Positions 36,718 to 44,502 are shown, counted from the stretch's first letter. The stretch is DNA of 64,000 nucleotides from Gilvimarinus japonicus (GCF_042847215.1 NZ_AP031500.1:2480001-2544000); one strand, 5' to 3'. The notes: generated from the letters alone by a model not told the origin. Program-made: numbers and translations.

Positions 36718-36759
36718 CGCTAAGCGTACCCCTAAGCCTAAAAATCACCGCTAAGCGTA
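36718..36759. promoter_or_regulatory. Two CGCTAAGCGTA direct repeats in a divergent promoter region
   Basis: Exact copies at 36718-36728 and 36749-36759, 31 bp apart (about three helical turns), between two divergent element genes. The spacing puts both on one DNA face, as expected for a regulator such as the adjacent AlpA-like protein. Confidence 0.5.
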
Positions 36760-36819
36760 GCAGCTAAATTTAGCTTTTACCGTACGCCCATCGAACCAAG
36801 TAATTCGTTGAGGCACACA

Positions 36820-37071
36820 ATGAACACAGAACAACAAACCGTATTACCGCGCTCACTATCAGAAATTGAGGCGGCGCTATACATTTGCATGAGCCGGTCG
36901 TTTCTTCGCCAAGCACGAATGGACGGCAAGCGCGATAACCGCACCCCTGCCCCGCCATTTATCAAGATTGGGCGCTCCGTTCGCTACCTACGTGAAGATC
37001 TGGATTCATGGCTAGATAGCCAACAAAAGTTAGATCACCTTGGGCAGATTAGCCTAAAGGCTACCGGCTAA
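36820..37071 (+). CDS. AlpA/excisionase-like DNA-binding regulator
   Basis: An 83-residue protein read from MNTEQQTVLPRSLSE, which follows GAGGCACACA. It has a MerR/AlpA-type winged helix-turn-helix: LSEIEAALYICMSRSFLRQA, then PAPPFIKIGRSVRYLREDLD SWL-type ending. Such proteins regulate integrase expression or act as excision factors in P4-like elements. It precedes the CTATAGG-rich region and Rep. Confidence 0.82.
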   Translation: MNTEQQTVLPRSLSEIEAALYICMSRSFLRQARMDGKRDNRTPAPPFIKIGRSVRYLREDLDSWLDSQQKLDHLGQISLKATG

Positions 37072-37081
37072 CACGTTATGC

Positions 37082-37238
37082 GCTATAGGCCGTTTATACC
37101 ATTAGCCGCTCTAATGCTTGCAGCAGCTCTCGCCCTGCCTATAGGTCAAATCTGGCCTATAGGCCTTCTCGCGCACCTGAACACCCCCGCGTTCCACCTT
37201 GGGTGCTTGCCTATAGCCCAAGCGTCTACCTATAGGCC
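37082..37238. repeat. Cluster of CTATAGG palindromes upstream of Rep
   Basis: Five CTATAG-centred sites in about 160 bp: GCTATAGGC (37082), CCTATAGGT (37138), GGCCTATAGGCC (37154, a perfect 12-bp palindrome), GCCTATAGC (37209) and CCTATAGGCC (37229). A further one lies inside the Rep start (37314). Such density just before a rolling-circle Rep suggests Rep or regulator binding sites, or the replication origin. Confidence 0.6.
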
Positions 37239-37246
37239 GCTTTAAT

Positions 37247-38905
37247 ATGCTTTTGTTTGCTCTTGAAAAGGCACTAAAGCTAACCGAAGGTATCGGCACC
37301 GAGAGTTGTGCGGACTATAGGCGTCGCCTATTAGGTCATCATCCATCTATCTGTATCGACCTCGCACACCACTATTGCCGGCTGGCAAAAGCTAAAAGCC
37401 ATGTAGAGGCCAATTTGATGCTTTTGCGCACAGACCTTTACTTACGGCTTGGATCAGGTAGCGATAGCCTGTACCTATCCTGCCCCGATGACGAGCTAAG
37501 GGATTTTGCCAAATGGCATTCGCGCAATTTAGAAAAGCTCATTATTCGTACAAGCCGCCGTGGCAACTCAAAAAAAGTGATACAGCTAGCTATAGGTTAC
37601 CTAGAGCACCGAGAGCTGATATTCCCCCTAGATAGCCCCTTTGAGGCAAGCGAGGAAGAGGTAGCCGGGGCTATAGCTCGTGTTAAATGTGACCTGTGGT
37701 GGCGACAAAAAATACGCAAACTGCAAGATATTAAAATGGAAACCGTCCAAATCGAGATGGGGCGCGTTAATAAGGTGGCGGGAATCTACGCCAGCCACAA
37801 TTGCGTAAAGCGGAAGTTTGCGCAAGCAGCTCGCAACAAAGATGTATTGGCTCAGTGCGTAGCCGAAAACGACTTAGGCCAATCATTTACGCTATTGAAT
37901 ATTGCAGAGCGCGGGGTATCTAATCCCGTTAATCGACGCAATGAGTTAATGACCCGCATTGCCGGTTTTGAAGCTATAGGTAAAGAACGCGGCCATAAAG
38001 GCGTGTTTATTACCCTAACGGCACCCTCCAAATACCATAGCTTTCTGTCAAAGCCTTGTGTCCCCAACCCTAAGTATCAAGGGCTAACACCAGCCGATGC
38101 ACAACACTATTTTAACGGCCAATGGCGCAAAGTACGGGCAAAGCTAAAGCGGGACAATATCGCCCCTTATGGCTTCCGTGTCGTAGAGCCGCACCATGAT
38201 GGTTGCCCTCACTGGCATATGCTGTTGTTTATTGAGCCAGAAAACGAACAGGCATTAATCGACACGCTTACCCATTACGCCCTTGAGATCAATGGCAGTG
38301 AAGCTGGTGCGGAAACACACCGTATGAAGGTTGAATATATCGACCCTAAAAAAGGGACGGCAGCAGGCTATATAGCCAAATACATATCTAAAAGTATCGA
38401 TGGGGCAAATCTAGACGCCGACTTATACGGGCAAGACGCCGTAAAAAGTGCTGGCCGCATACGGGCTTGGGCCTCTACGTGGAATATTCGCCAGTTTCAG
38501 CAAATAGGCGGCCCGCCCGTCACGGTATGGCGTGAACTACGTCGCCTGACCGCTGGAGACAAGAAAGAGGCAGTATTAGAGAGCCTTAGCGATGACCACC
38601 TAAGGCAAATAGCAGAGGCAGCAGATACTGGCGACTGGCAAGCGTTTACCGAGCTATTTGGTGGGCCTGTTATCGCCCGCAAAGATCAACCTATACGCCC
38701 CTTTGAGATCATCAAAGATAAGCCCAGCCGGTACGATGAAGCCGCCAAGCAACTTATTGGCCTGCTTTACCAAGCAGCAGAATTTATTCAGACACGCTTT
38801 AGAACGTGGGAAATCAAACGAAAGGAAAGTTTTAATACCAGCGCGACCGCGCTGCTTTCTTCTTCAGGAGGGGCGAACGCCCCTCCCTTGGAGTTCTGTC
38901 AATAA
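37247..38905 (+). CDS. Rolling-circle replication initiator, phage gpA class
   Basis: A 552-residue HUH endonuclease. Motif 1 is GVFITLTAPSKYH (about 252-264). The metal-binding HUH is His322-Trp-His324 in HHDGCPHWHMLLFIEP. The catalytic tyrosine pair is Tyr375 and Tyr379 in TAAGYIAKYISKS, spaced as in phiX174 and P2 gpA. Two tyrosines favour rolling-circle replication with repeated strand cutting. It would nick the element's origin and start replication after excision. It stands between the CTATAGG cluster and the convergent PP2C gene. Confidence 0.9.
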   Translation: MLLFALEKALKLTEGIGTESCADYRRRLLGHHPSICIDLAHHYCRLAKAKSHVEANLMLLRTDLYLRLGSGSDSLYLSCPDDELRDFAKWHSRNLEKLIIRTSRRGNSKKVIQLAIGYLEHRELIFPLDSPFEASEEEVAGAIARVKCDLWWRQKIRKLQDIKMETVQIEMGRVNKVAGIYASHNCVKRKFAQAARNKDVLAQCVAENDLGQSFTLLNIAERGVSNPVNRRNELMTRIAGFEAIGKERGHKGVFITLTAPSKYHSFLSKPCVPNPKYQGLTPADAQHYFNGQWRKVRAKLKRDNIAPYGFRVVEPHHDGCPHWHMLLFIEPENEQALIDTLTHYALEINGSEAGAETHRMKVEYIDPKKGTAAGYIAKYISKSIDGANLDADLYGQDAVKSAGRIRAWASTWNIRQFQQIGGPPVTVWRELRRLTAGDKKEAVLESLSDDHLRQIAEAADTGDWQAFTELFGGPVIARKDQPIRPFEIIKDKPSRYDEAAKQLIGLLYQAAEFIQTRFRTWEIKRKESFNTSATALLSSSGGANAPPLEFCQ

Positions 38906-38935
38906 GTGTACGGCAATCAGAAAGTTATGAATACT

Positions 38936-39637
38936 CTAAGGATGTTGATAGATCACACAACTATAATCATCCTTAGCACCTTCCGACTCTATCTTTAAGG
39001 CTATCGCCTCAGATAATACTTTAGGGTCTTCGGAAGCCAAAGAAAGCTCAACCAATTCTTTTTTTGCTAGAATATTATAGACACCATCTGTGATGAGCAA
39101 TAAACGATCGCCCGACTCTAGAGAAAACTCCCCCATCTCAAGCTCGTAATCATGGGAAGGTGAAAGTACAGACAGTAGAATGTTTCTTCGCGAATAGTTA
39201 GCAGCTTGGCTTTTTTTAATGACTTTTTTATCCAAAAGATATTGTAGCTCCGACTGATCTTTTGTTCTTGTCATCAGCCCACCACCTCGTACATGGTAAA
39301 CACGACTATCACCCACATGAAAGAAATAACAGATGTCGCCATTTATTTCGCAAAGAGTTAACGTTGTTCCCATCTCTTGGAGTGCACCATCCTTTTCTGA
39401 AAGGCTGACAAGACCACTCCGAGCACCATCGATCAAATTGGGATAGTCGACGTTATCCGTCTTTTTCAGCTCCTCAAAAATATATCTGATCACCTCATTC
39501 GACGCCACAGCCCCCCCCGCAGCCCCGCCCATTCCGTCGGCAACAGCGACGACCACTTTATCATTTATAACAAGGTGACCAATAGCGTCTTGATTTTCTC
39601 TCCCCCCCTTACCTTTTGAAAAAAAATATACACTCAT
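38936..39637 (-). CDS. PP2C-family protein phosphatase (element cargo)
   Basis: A 233-residue stand-alone PP2C. It keeps all metal-site motifs: GGRENQDAIG (Asp17), VVVAVADGMGGAAGG (Asp34, Gly35), FFHVGDSRVYHVRGG, LLITDGVYN and the C-terminal GAKDDYSCVIY. It should therefore dephosphorylate Ser/Thr residues in a Mg/Mn-dependent way. Its start overlaps the kinase stop codon by four bases (ATGA), so the two are co-translated and the kinase or its target is the obvious substrate. It is convergent with Rep, with 30 bp between. Confidence 0.92.
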   Translation of the reverse strand: MSVYFFSKGKGGRENQDAIGHLVINDKVVVAVADGMGGAAGGAVASNEVIRYIFEELKKTDNVDYPNLIDGARSGLVSLSEKDGALQEMGTTLTLCEINGDICYFFHVGDSRVYHVRGGGLMTRTKDQSELQYLLDKKVIKKSQAANYSRRNILLSVLSPSHDYELEMGEFSLESGDRLLLITDGVYNILAKKELVELSLASEDPKVLSEAIALKIESEGAKDDYSCVIYQHP

Positions 39638-40971
39638 TCGCCAGCCTCGCTCCGATAATAAGCCAGCAAGTCAGGGTGTAAATTTTCAAGATCATATCTA
39701 ATCGATTCAGAAAGTCGATATACTCGCCGCCTAAAGTCTATTTTCTCATCTTCCACTTGAAGTATAATTTTTTCAATCAATGCTTCGCTGCAACCTTTAT
39801 TTACGAACTGCGTAAAGACTTCTTCCACATACCAACGGTTATGGGTAACCCCTAGCTCCAACGCCGCGACGGCCGCCTCTGACTTCACATTTAAATCACC
39901 AAGCTCGAAAAATACTTTTAATTTATCAGCCAGAACATCGCAATATTCAAACGAAAAATCTGTCTTCTTTATAAAATTACAAAAATCTATAACTAACGAA
40001 GCAAATAAATCGGGAGAATGCATATTGAGCGCACGTATGTGATCAATTTTAAAAGCATGAAATAGAGCACTAGGAGTATTACCATTCTCCACTGCTACAT
40101 CCAAGTAATCAAAAACCTCGTCCCATTGATCCTCGCTCAAGTCGACATTTTGCTCAAGTAAGTCTACAAATTTTTCTTCTTCATCATTTTTACTAACTGG
40201 GGAGGCTGAATCAATAACCCTAATCAGATCCTCTCTAAGAGCCGCAACATCTCGATAACGTCTCCTAGGTTGTCTTTTTGTGCATTTTGAGATGATGTCT
40301 CCAATAGCACCTTCGACGGATAGTTCTGTATAGGGAATTCTTCGTGTACGCGGTGCATAGATATCATGGAGGATCGCCCCAAACGAATATATATCAGAAG
40401 TGCACGTCGCCCTCTTGAAGTCAGCCATGCATTCAGGCGGAGAGTACATTTCTGTACCCCCCTGTGCCCCAGTACCAGTTAATGCAGTTGAATCGCTCTC
40501 GCCATGACTAATTAAACCGAAATCAGATATTTTATAAGTCGCTTGATCACCCCACCCAAAACGCAAGACATTAGCTGGCTTTAAGTCACGATGAACATGC
40601 CCCTTAGCGTGAATTATTTCTAACCCAGCAAGGATGTCAAATAGTACTTTTTGGCGCCCAATTCCCTCTACATAGCCGGAATCAATATCTTCTTTCAAAG
40701 TAGCGCACCCAAGCTCCATTAGAAAATATGGCGGGGATAGATCCAGTCGGGCCTCAATAATATTAACGACTTGAGGATGCGAAATACTTTGCTGAGCTTT
40801 AACTTCTCGAATAAAACGACGTTTCAGATGATCATTTCCAACCTGACGTACTAACTCAGACAAGGGATCAAAGAGCTTCAACGCATAAAAGCTCCCGTCA
40901 GTAGCTACAACCTTGTTTACTTTGGCGAACCCCCCTCGTCCTAACTCTTCCTGTAATGTAAATTGCATCAT
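39634..40971 (-). CDS. Hanks-type Ser/Thr protein kinase with unknown C-terminal domain (element cargo)
   Basis: A 445-residue kinase read from MMQFTLQEELGRGGF, where GGGGGA sits directly before the ATG pair; the longer frame has no start signal. The kinase domain (about 1-255) is complete: glycine loop GRGGFAKV, Lys32 in YALKLFD, helix C glutamate in IREVKAQ, HRDLKPANVL (Asp129), SDFG (Asp150), the APE-like PPE and SDIYSFG. After a linker, about 190 residues form a helical domain I do not recognise (LSEDQWDEVFDYLDVAVENG, FVNKGCSEALIEKI). There is no transmembrane helix or PASTA domain, so it is a cytosolic kinase. Targets are unknown; phage defence or element control is inferred from location. 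Confidence 0.92.
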   Translation of the reverse strand: MMQFTLQEELGRGGFAKVNKVVATDGSFYALKLFDPLSELVRQVGNDHLKRRFIREVKAQQSISHPQVVNIIEARLDLSPPYFLMELGCATLKEDIDSGYVEGIGRQKVLFDILAGLEIIHAKGHVHRDLKPANVLRFGWGDQATYKISDFGLISHGESDSTALTGTGAQGGTEMYSPPECMADFKRATCTSDIYSFGAILHDIYAPRTRRIPYTELSVEGAIGDIISKCTKRQPRRRYRDVAALREDLIRVIDSASPVSKNDEEEKFVDLLEQNVDLSEDQWDEVFDYLDVAVENGNTPSALFHAFKIDHIRALNMHSPDLFASLVIDFCNFIKKTDFSFEYCDVLADKLKVFFELGDLNVKSEAAVAALELGVTHNRWYVEEVFTQFVNKGCSEALIEKIILQVEDEKIDFRRRVYRLSESIRYDLENLHPDLLAYYRSEAGE

Positions 40972-41099
40972 TCCCCCAAAAGCCCTTGATCCAAACCTAG
41001 ACCTACACTTTACCATCTAGTAGCCCCCAAAAGACCAACGACCCACCAATTCAACTATCTTTAATACCGCTAGCCACCCAAAAGACTCTACCACCTAAA

Positions 41100-41127
41100 A
41101 ATTTGGACTTAATATGGACTTAAATTT
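41100..41127. promoter_or_regulatory. Right integrase arm-type sites
   Basis: An exact copy of 33065-33092 in the same orientation, with two direct GGACTTAA units at 41105 and 41116. It lies about 60 bp inside attR, and the left block lies about 135 bp inside attL, which is the arrangement of P and P' arms after integration. Confidence 0.7.
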
Positions 41128-41134
41128 TGGACAC

Positions 41135-41160
41135 AAAAAAGCCCGCGATTAAGCGGGCTT
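41135..41160 (-). terminator. Terminator of tRNA-Ala, supplied by the element
   Basis: On the minus strand AAGCCCGC TTAATC GCGGGCTTTTTT follows the tRNA 3' end by 27 bases. It lies inside the element, so it replaces the original terminator now stranded at 32839-32875. Confidence 0.85.
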
Positions 41161-41183
41161 CTAAGTCGTTGATTTAACAACGT

Positions 41184-41235
41184 TTTTTGGTGGAGCCTAG
41201 CGGGATCGAACCGCTGACCTCAACACTGCCAGTGT
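41184..41235. repeat. attR (tRNA-Ala 3' half)
   Basis: A 52-bp exact copy of attL, forming the 3' part of the intact tRNA-Ala gene, so the tRNA is rebuilt by the element. Confidence 0.93.
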
Positions 41236-41263
41236 TGCGCTCTCCCAGCTGAGCTAAGGCCCC
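41188..41263 (-). tRNA. tRNA-Ala (GGC)
   Basis: A 76-base cloverleaf on the minus strand. The acceptor stem pairs GGGGCCT with AGGCTCC, the D arm has GCTCAGCTGGGAGAGC, and the anticodon stem CAACA/TGTTG encloses the loop CTGGCAG with anticodon GGC. The T arm is AGCGGTTCGATCCCGCT. CCA is encoded. The G3-U70 identity pair of alanine tRNAs is present. Confidence 0.97.
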
Positions 41264-41782
41264 GAAAGAGGTGCGCATATTAGGCTCGAATCGGAAATCT
41301 GTCAACACCTTTTGTCAATAAATTTCAGCAAGTTAGCCAGCCTGGCCAGTGATTGTACGAAGTGACGAATTTTCCAACAACAAACTACAAGATGCGTGTT
41401 TTTGTCGGCTTTCCAGCCATTAAATCCGAATCCGGCACCCCACGGGGCCCCTGCGAATGAGTCGAGCGCAGGCCTATTTTTGTGGGTAAGCACGCATGGA
41501 CGCGTGCGCAAGTATCGCCAGGCCACGGAAGGCCTGTCGATACGGCCCTCAAAAATCGGCTGGAGCGAGGGCACCCGAAGGGCCAGACGCCGGGGTGTCC
41601 TCTTTTGAGTACTTTGCTGGACAAGCAGAAAAGTGCTTCGCCCGCCCGGCGATAGAGGGCGAGAAGTACGGAGAAAACTCTTAAAAGAAATCAAACGAGG
41701 AACAGAGAAGTAAAGCAGAAAAGAAACCGGCACATCCATGTACCCTAAACAGCCGGAGAGCAACGCTCCCCGGCAAATACCA
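41264..41782. other. Intergenic with structured DNA, downstream of gltX
   Basis: About 520 bp without a gene. The left part is nondescript. The part from 41452 to about 41690 is a string of nested inverted repeats (listed separately). The ORFs crossing it are by-products of the repeats. Confidence 0.5.
41452..41690. repeat. Structured intergenic repeat with several stem-loops
   Basis: Stems visible in order: GCACGC/GCGTGC (41490s), GTATCGCCAGGCC with GGCCTGTCGATAC, an outer GCCTATTTTTG pairing with CAAAAATCGGC, GAGGGCACCC with GGGGTGTCCTC, and GTACTT...AAGTAC enclosing TTCGCCC/GGGCGA. It resembles the multi-hairpin repeats common between genes of marine Gammaproteobacteria and may act as the 3' end of gltX transcripts. 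Confidence 0.55.
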
Positions 41783-43279
41783 TTAATCCTCCGGATTACT
41801 CCCCAAAGCCGCATAGGCTTTCTCAAGCTTTTTGAGCTGCTTCTTTCCCACTTCACCCCAAATATTAATCGCCTGACGCAGTCTTGCGCGGCTCATATCC
41901 GGGCCTAACAGAGTCATCGAGTCCATCACCGAAAAAGACGCCGTGGTGCCGGCGATGGCGATAAAGATGGGGGCCAAAAAGTCTTTGAGCTTGATATCCA
42001 TTTGCCCGGCCAGCTCTTTAAGCGCGTTAAAAATTTCATCGCGCTCCCACACACGCAGAGCCTCTAAGCGCCACAGAGCAAATTGCAGCAGTTGCTTTTG
42101 CTCGTCCATAGGTAGGCGGTTTTCGGCAAAGTGCGCTTCGGTCAGCGGCAACTGGCCCGAGGCTAAAAACGCCACCAAAGGCATAAAGTCGCCCAGAGTT
42201 TCCATACGCGACTGGGCGTGTGGCAACACTTTTAATAGGTTGTCGCGGTTTAGCGCCCACTCGCTCAGACGGTCGGCCAGTTGCTCGGTATTTAAGTCTT
42301 CACGTATCCACAGGCCATTGAGCCAGCTGAGTTTCTCCACATCAAAGATAGGCCCACCCAAACTGACGCGGGTAATGTCAAAATTAGCCTGCATATCAGC
42401 CAGGGTAAACTTCTCGCGCTCGTCAGGCATAGACCAGCCCATGCGGCCTAAGTAATTAAGCACCGCCTCAGGTAGGTAACCGGCGCGCTGGTAGTACAGA
42501 ATACTGGTGGGGTTTTTGCGCTTGCTGAGCTTGGATTTATCCGGGTTGCGCAGCAGCGGCAGGTGGCACAATACCGGCGCTTCCCAGCCAAAGTATTCAT
42601 ACAGCTTTAGGTGTTTGGGGGCAGAGTTGATCCACTCTTCGCCGCGAATCACGTGGGTGATGCCCATCAGGTGATCGTCTACCACGTTCGCCAGATGGTA
42701 AGTGGGCATGCCGTCGGCTTTTAGCAGCACTTGCATATCCACTTGCGACCATTCGATCTCGATGTTGCCGCGCAGCATGTCATCGATAACACACACGCCC
42801 TCTTCCGGCAGTTTCATACGCACCACGTAGGGTTCGCCGGCGGCGAGCTTGGATTGCACCTCAGCCTCGCTAAGTTTTAAGCCACGGCCGTCATACTTAG
42901 GCGTCTCGCCACGGGCTTGTTGCTCGCGGCGCATTTCATCCAGCTCTTCGCTGGTGGCAAAGCAGTAAAAGGCGTGACCTTTTTCAATCAACTCATCGGC
43001 GTATTGTTTGTAAATACCCATGCGCTCGCTCTGGCGGTAGGGGCCATGCTCGCCGCCAACATCCGGCCCTTCGTCCCAGTCGATGCCTAACCAGCGCAGG
43101 CTGTCGAGAATCGCTTGCTCGGATTCTGGCGTGCTGCGGGTTTGGTCGGTATCTTCAATGCGCAAAATAAACTGGCCGCCGTGCTGGCGGGCAAAGCATT
43201 GGTTAAACAGCGCAATATAAGCGGTGCCAACGTGGGGGTCGCCGGTGGGCGACGGAGCAATACGAGTGCGAACGGTCAT
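41783..43279 (-). CDS. gltX: Glutamyl-tRNA synthetase
   Basis: A 498-residue class I synthetase. I took the start at 43279 (MTVRTRIAPSPTGDP), where family similarity begins; the longer frame overlaps waaC and does not look coding. The HIGH-type motif is PHVGTAY within APSPTGDPHVGTAY, the following ILRIEDTDQTRS is typical, and the KMSKS-type motif is KLSKRKNP. It charges tRNA-Glu with glutamate. It lies 14 bp after waaC on the same strand. Confidence 0.96.
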   Translation of the reverse strand: MTVRTRIAPSPTGDPHVGTAYIALFNQCFARQHGGQFILRIEDTDQTRSTPESEQAILDSLRWLGIDWDEGPDVGGEHGPYRQSERMGIYKQYADELIEKGHAFYCFATSEELDEMRREQQARGETPKYDGRGLKLSEAEVQSKLAAGEPYVVRMKLPEEGVCVIDDMLRGNIEIEWSQVDMQVLLKADGMPTYHLANVVDDHLMGITHVIRGEEWINSAPKHLKLYEYFGWEAPVLCHLPLLRNPDKSKLSKRKNPTSILYYQRAGYLPEAVLNYLGRMGWSMPDEREKFTLADMQANFDITRVSLGGPIFDVEKLSWLNGLWIREDLNTEQLADRLSEWALNRDNLLKVLPHAQSRMETLGDFMPLVAFLASGQLPLTEAHFAENRLPMDEQKQLLQFALWRLEALRVWERDEIFNALKELAGQMDIKLKDFLAPIFIAIAGTTASFSVMDSMTLLGPDMSRARLRQAINIWGEVGKKQLKKLEKAYAALGSNPED

Positions 43280-43293
43280 AAGTGTCTCTTGTA

Positions 43294-44337
43294 TCAGTTC
43301 TGAATTTGGGTAAGTGCTTGCCACAGTTGGTCGCCGGTAATGGCGGCCAGTGTGCGTGGGCGGTTGCCCACAAAATCCGTTGTTGCGCTGGCGTCCGGGT
43401 GACGGCATAAACGCTTACCGCACTGCTCACACAGGTAGCCAGGCGCTACAATGTGGCTCGAGCGCGGGCCGGTGGCACCAATCAGCGCAGGGTCCGTCGG
43501 GCCATACGCGGTTACCGTAGGCACATTAAGCGCGGCGGCAATGTGGGCCAGGCCAGTATCATTACACACTGCCCCTTGGCTTGTGTGTAAAAGCCCGGCA
43601 AGTTCGGTCAGGCTCATACGCTCGAGTACTTTAGCATTGGCGTGGTCGCGCGCAATAGCCTCGGCGGTTTCGCGCTCGGTGGGCGAACCCCACGGGAGCA
43701 ACACCTCTAAACCCGCCGCTGCAGCGTGCTTAATCAAGCCCTGCCAGCTTGTATTGGGCAGGCACTTAGTGGGCCAGCTGGCGTTGGTTACGGCTACTAT
43801 ATACGGCCTATGGGTAACGGTTTGCGCGGGCCAGGCTTTATCCTGCAAACCAAACTCGGGCGCGGTTTGAGGGCGCGGATACCCGAGCCCGGCGGCAAAT
43901 AAATCTCGCCAGCGATCCACTGCCAGAATATCTTGCGCCACTTTAAAACGGCGCTGGTAAAACAGATGGGCGCCCTTCTCGCGCACCGAGTCGGCATCGG
44001 GCCCCGCGCGTAAACCGCGCGCCATACGGGCCACCGTAGCGCTTTTAAAGCTCGTTTGCGCATCCAGCACTAAATCGTACTCGCGTTCGCGCAACTTACG
44101 CCAGTAGGCCTTTAACTCGCCCGACTGCCAAGCGGTTTTGACGCTGCGCTTCCAGCGCCGGTGGGCGGATACGATGGTGCGCTCGACCGCCGGATGCCAC
44201 GTAGGTACCTCGGCAAAGGCTTCATCCACTGCCCAATCAAACCGGATACCGGGAATGGCACGCACCGCATCGCTGATAGCGGGCAGCGTTTGCACCAGGT
44301 CACCCATAGAGCTCAATTTAACAATTAATACCCGCAT
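43294..44337 (-). CDS. waaC: LPS heptosyltransferase I
   Basis: A 347-residue GT9 glycosyltransferase that adds the first heptose to Kdo2-lipid A. It starts MRVLIVKLSSMGDLVQTLPA, with WAVDEAFAEVP, DAQTSFKSATVAR, and the C-terminal ADP-heptose site LHTSQGAVCNDTGLAHIAAA and TVTAYGPTDP that define WaaC. A cluster of cysteines (GYLCEQCGKRLCRHPDA) close to the end may bind metal. It is followed by gltX in the same direction. Confidence 0.93.
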   Translation of the reverse strand: MRVLIVKLSSMGDLVQTLPAISDAVRAIPGIRFDWAVDEAFAEVPTWHPAVERTIVSAHRRWKRSVKTAWQSGELKAYWRKLREREYDLVLDAQTSFKSATVARMARGLRAGPDADSVREKGAHLFYQRRFKVAQDILAVDRWRDLFAAGLGYPRPQTAPEFGLQDKAWPAQTVTHRPYIVAVTNASWPTKCLPNTSWQGLIKHAAAAGLEVLLPWGSPTERETAEAIARDHANAKVLERMSLTELAGLLHTSQGAVCNDTGLAHIAAALNVPTVTAYGPTDPALIGATGPRSSHIVAPGYLCEQCGKRLCRHPDASATTDFVGNRPRTLAAITGDQLWQALTQIQN

Positions 44338-44431
44338 ATCCGTCCAGCCACTGAAAAACTGCGCGCATTGTACCTTAACAGGCCGTTAACTGGCGCCCCA
44401 TCCGAGAAGGGATAAAAACTTAACCCAAAAC

Positions 44432-44476
44432 ATTAGATAAATCTAATTTAGCTATTGCTATTTTAGATTTATCTAA
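44432..44476. promoter_or_regulatory. Two palindromic operators of the BigR/SqrR type
   Basis: ATTAGAT AA ATCTAAT (44432-44447) and TTAGAT TT ATCTAA (44463-44476) lie 30 bp apart centre to centre, three helical turns, just before the ArsR-family gene. The sequence matches the known ATTAGAT-type operator of BigR regulators, so autorepression of the regulator and its rhodanese is expected. Confidence 0.85.
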
Positions 44477-44502
44477 TATTATAAAGGCAAGGAGGGATAA
44501 AC

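Larger units (their letters stand above)
32879..41235. mobile_element. Integrative element in tRNA-Ala with rolling-circle Rep and kinase/phosphatase cargo
   Basis: About 8.3 kb bounded by 52-bp direct repeats of the tRNA-Ala(GGC) 3' end. Inside, left to right: integrase arm sites, a P4-type tyrosine integrase, a secreted-protein gene, a hexanucleotide repeat, an integrase remnant, an unknown gene, a small minus-strand gene, an AlpA-like regulator, a CTATAGG-rich region, a gpA-class HUH Rep, then a minus-strand kinase and PP2C phosphatase, a second arm-site block and attR. There are no capsid, tail, packaging, lysis or conjugation genes. It therefore looks like a phage-satellite or small integrative mobilisable element. 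The kinase/phosphatase DNA is visibly AT-richer than the flanking core genes. Confidence 0.88.

Noticed and set aside
38936..40971. Complete TerY-P triad
   Set aside because: Kinase and PP2C are present, but no VWA/TerY gene lies in the element, and the kinase C-terminus does not look like the triad's.
32879..41235. Full prophage
   Set aside because: No capsid, tail, terminase, portal or lysis genes in 8.3 kb.
41302..41856. 184-codon minus-strand ORF after gltX
   Set aside because: It overlaps the 3' end of gltX and reads through the stem-loop repeats; no domain or start signal.
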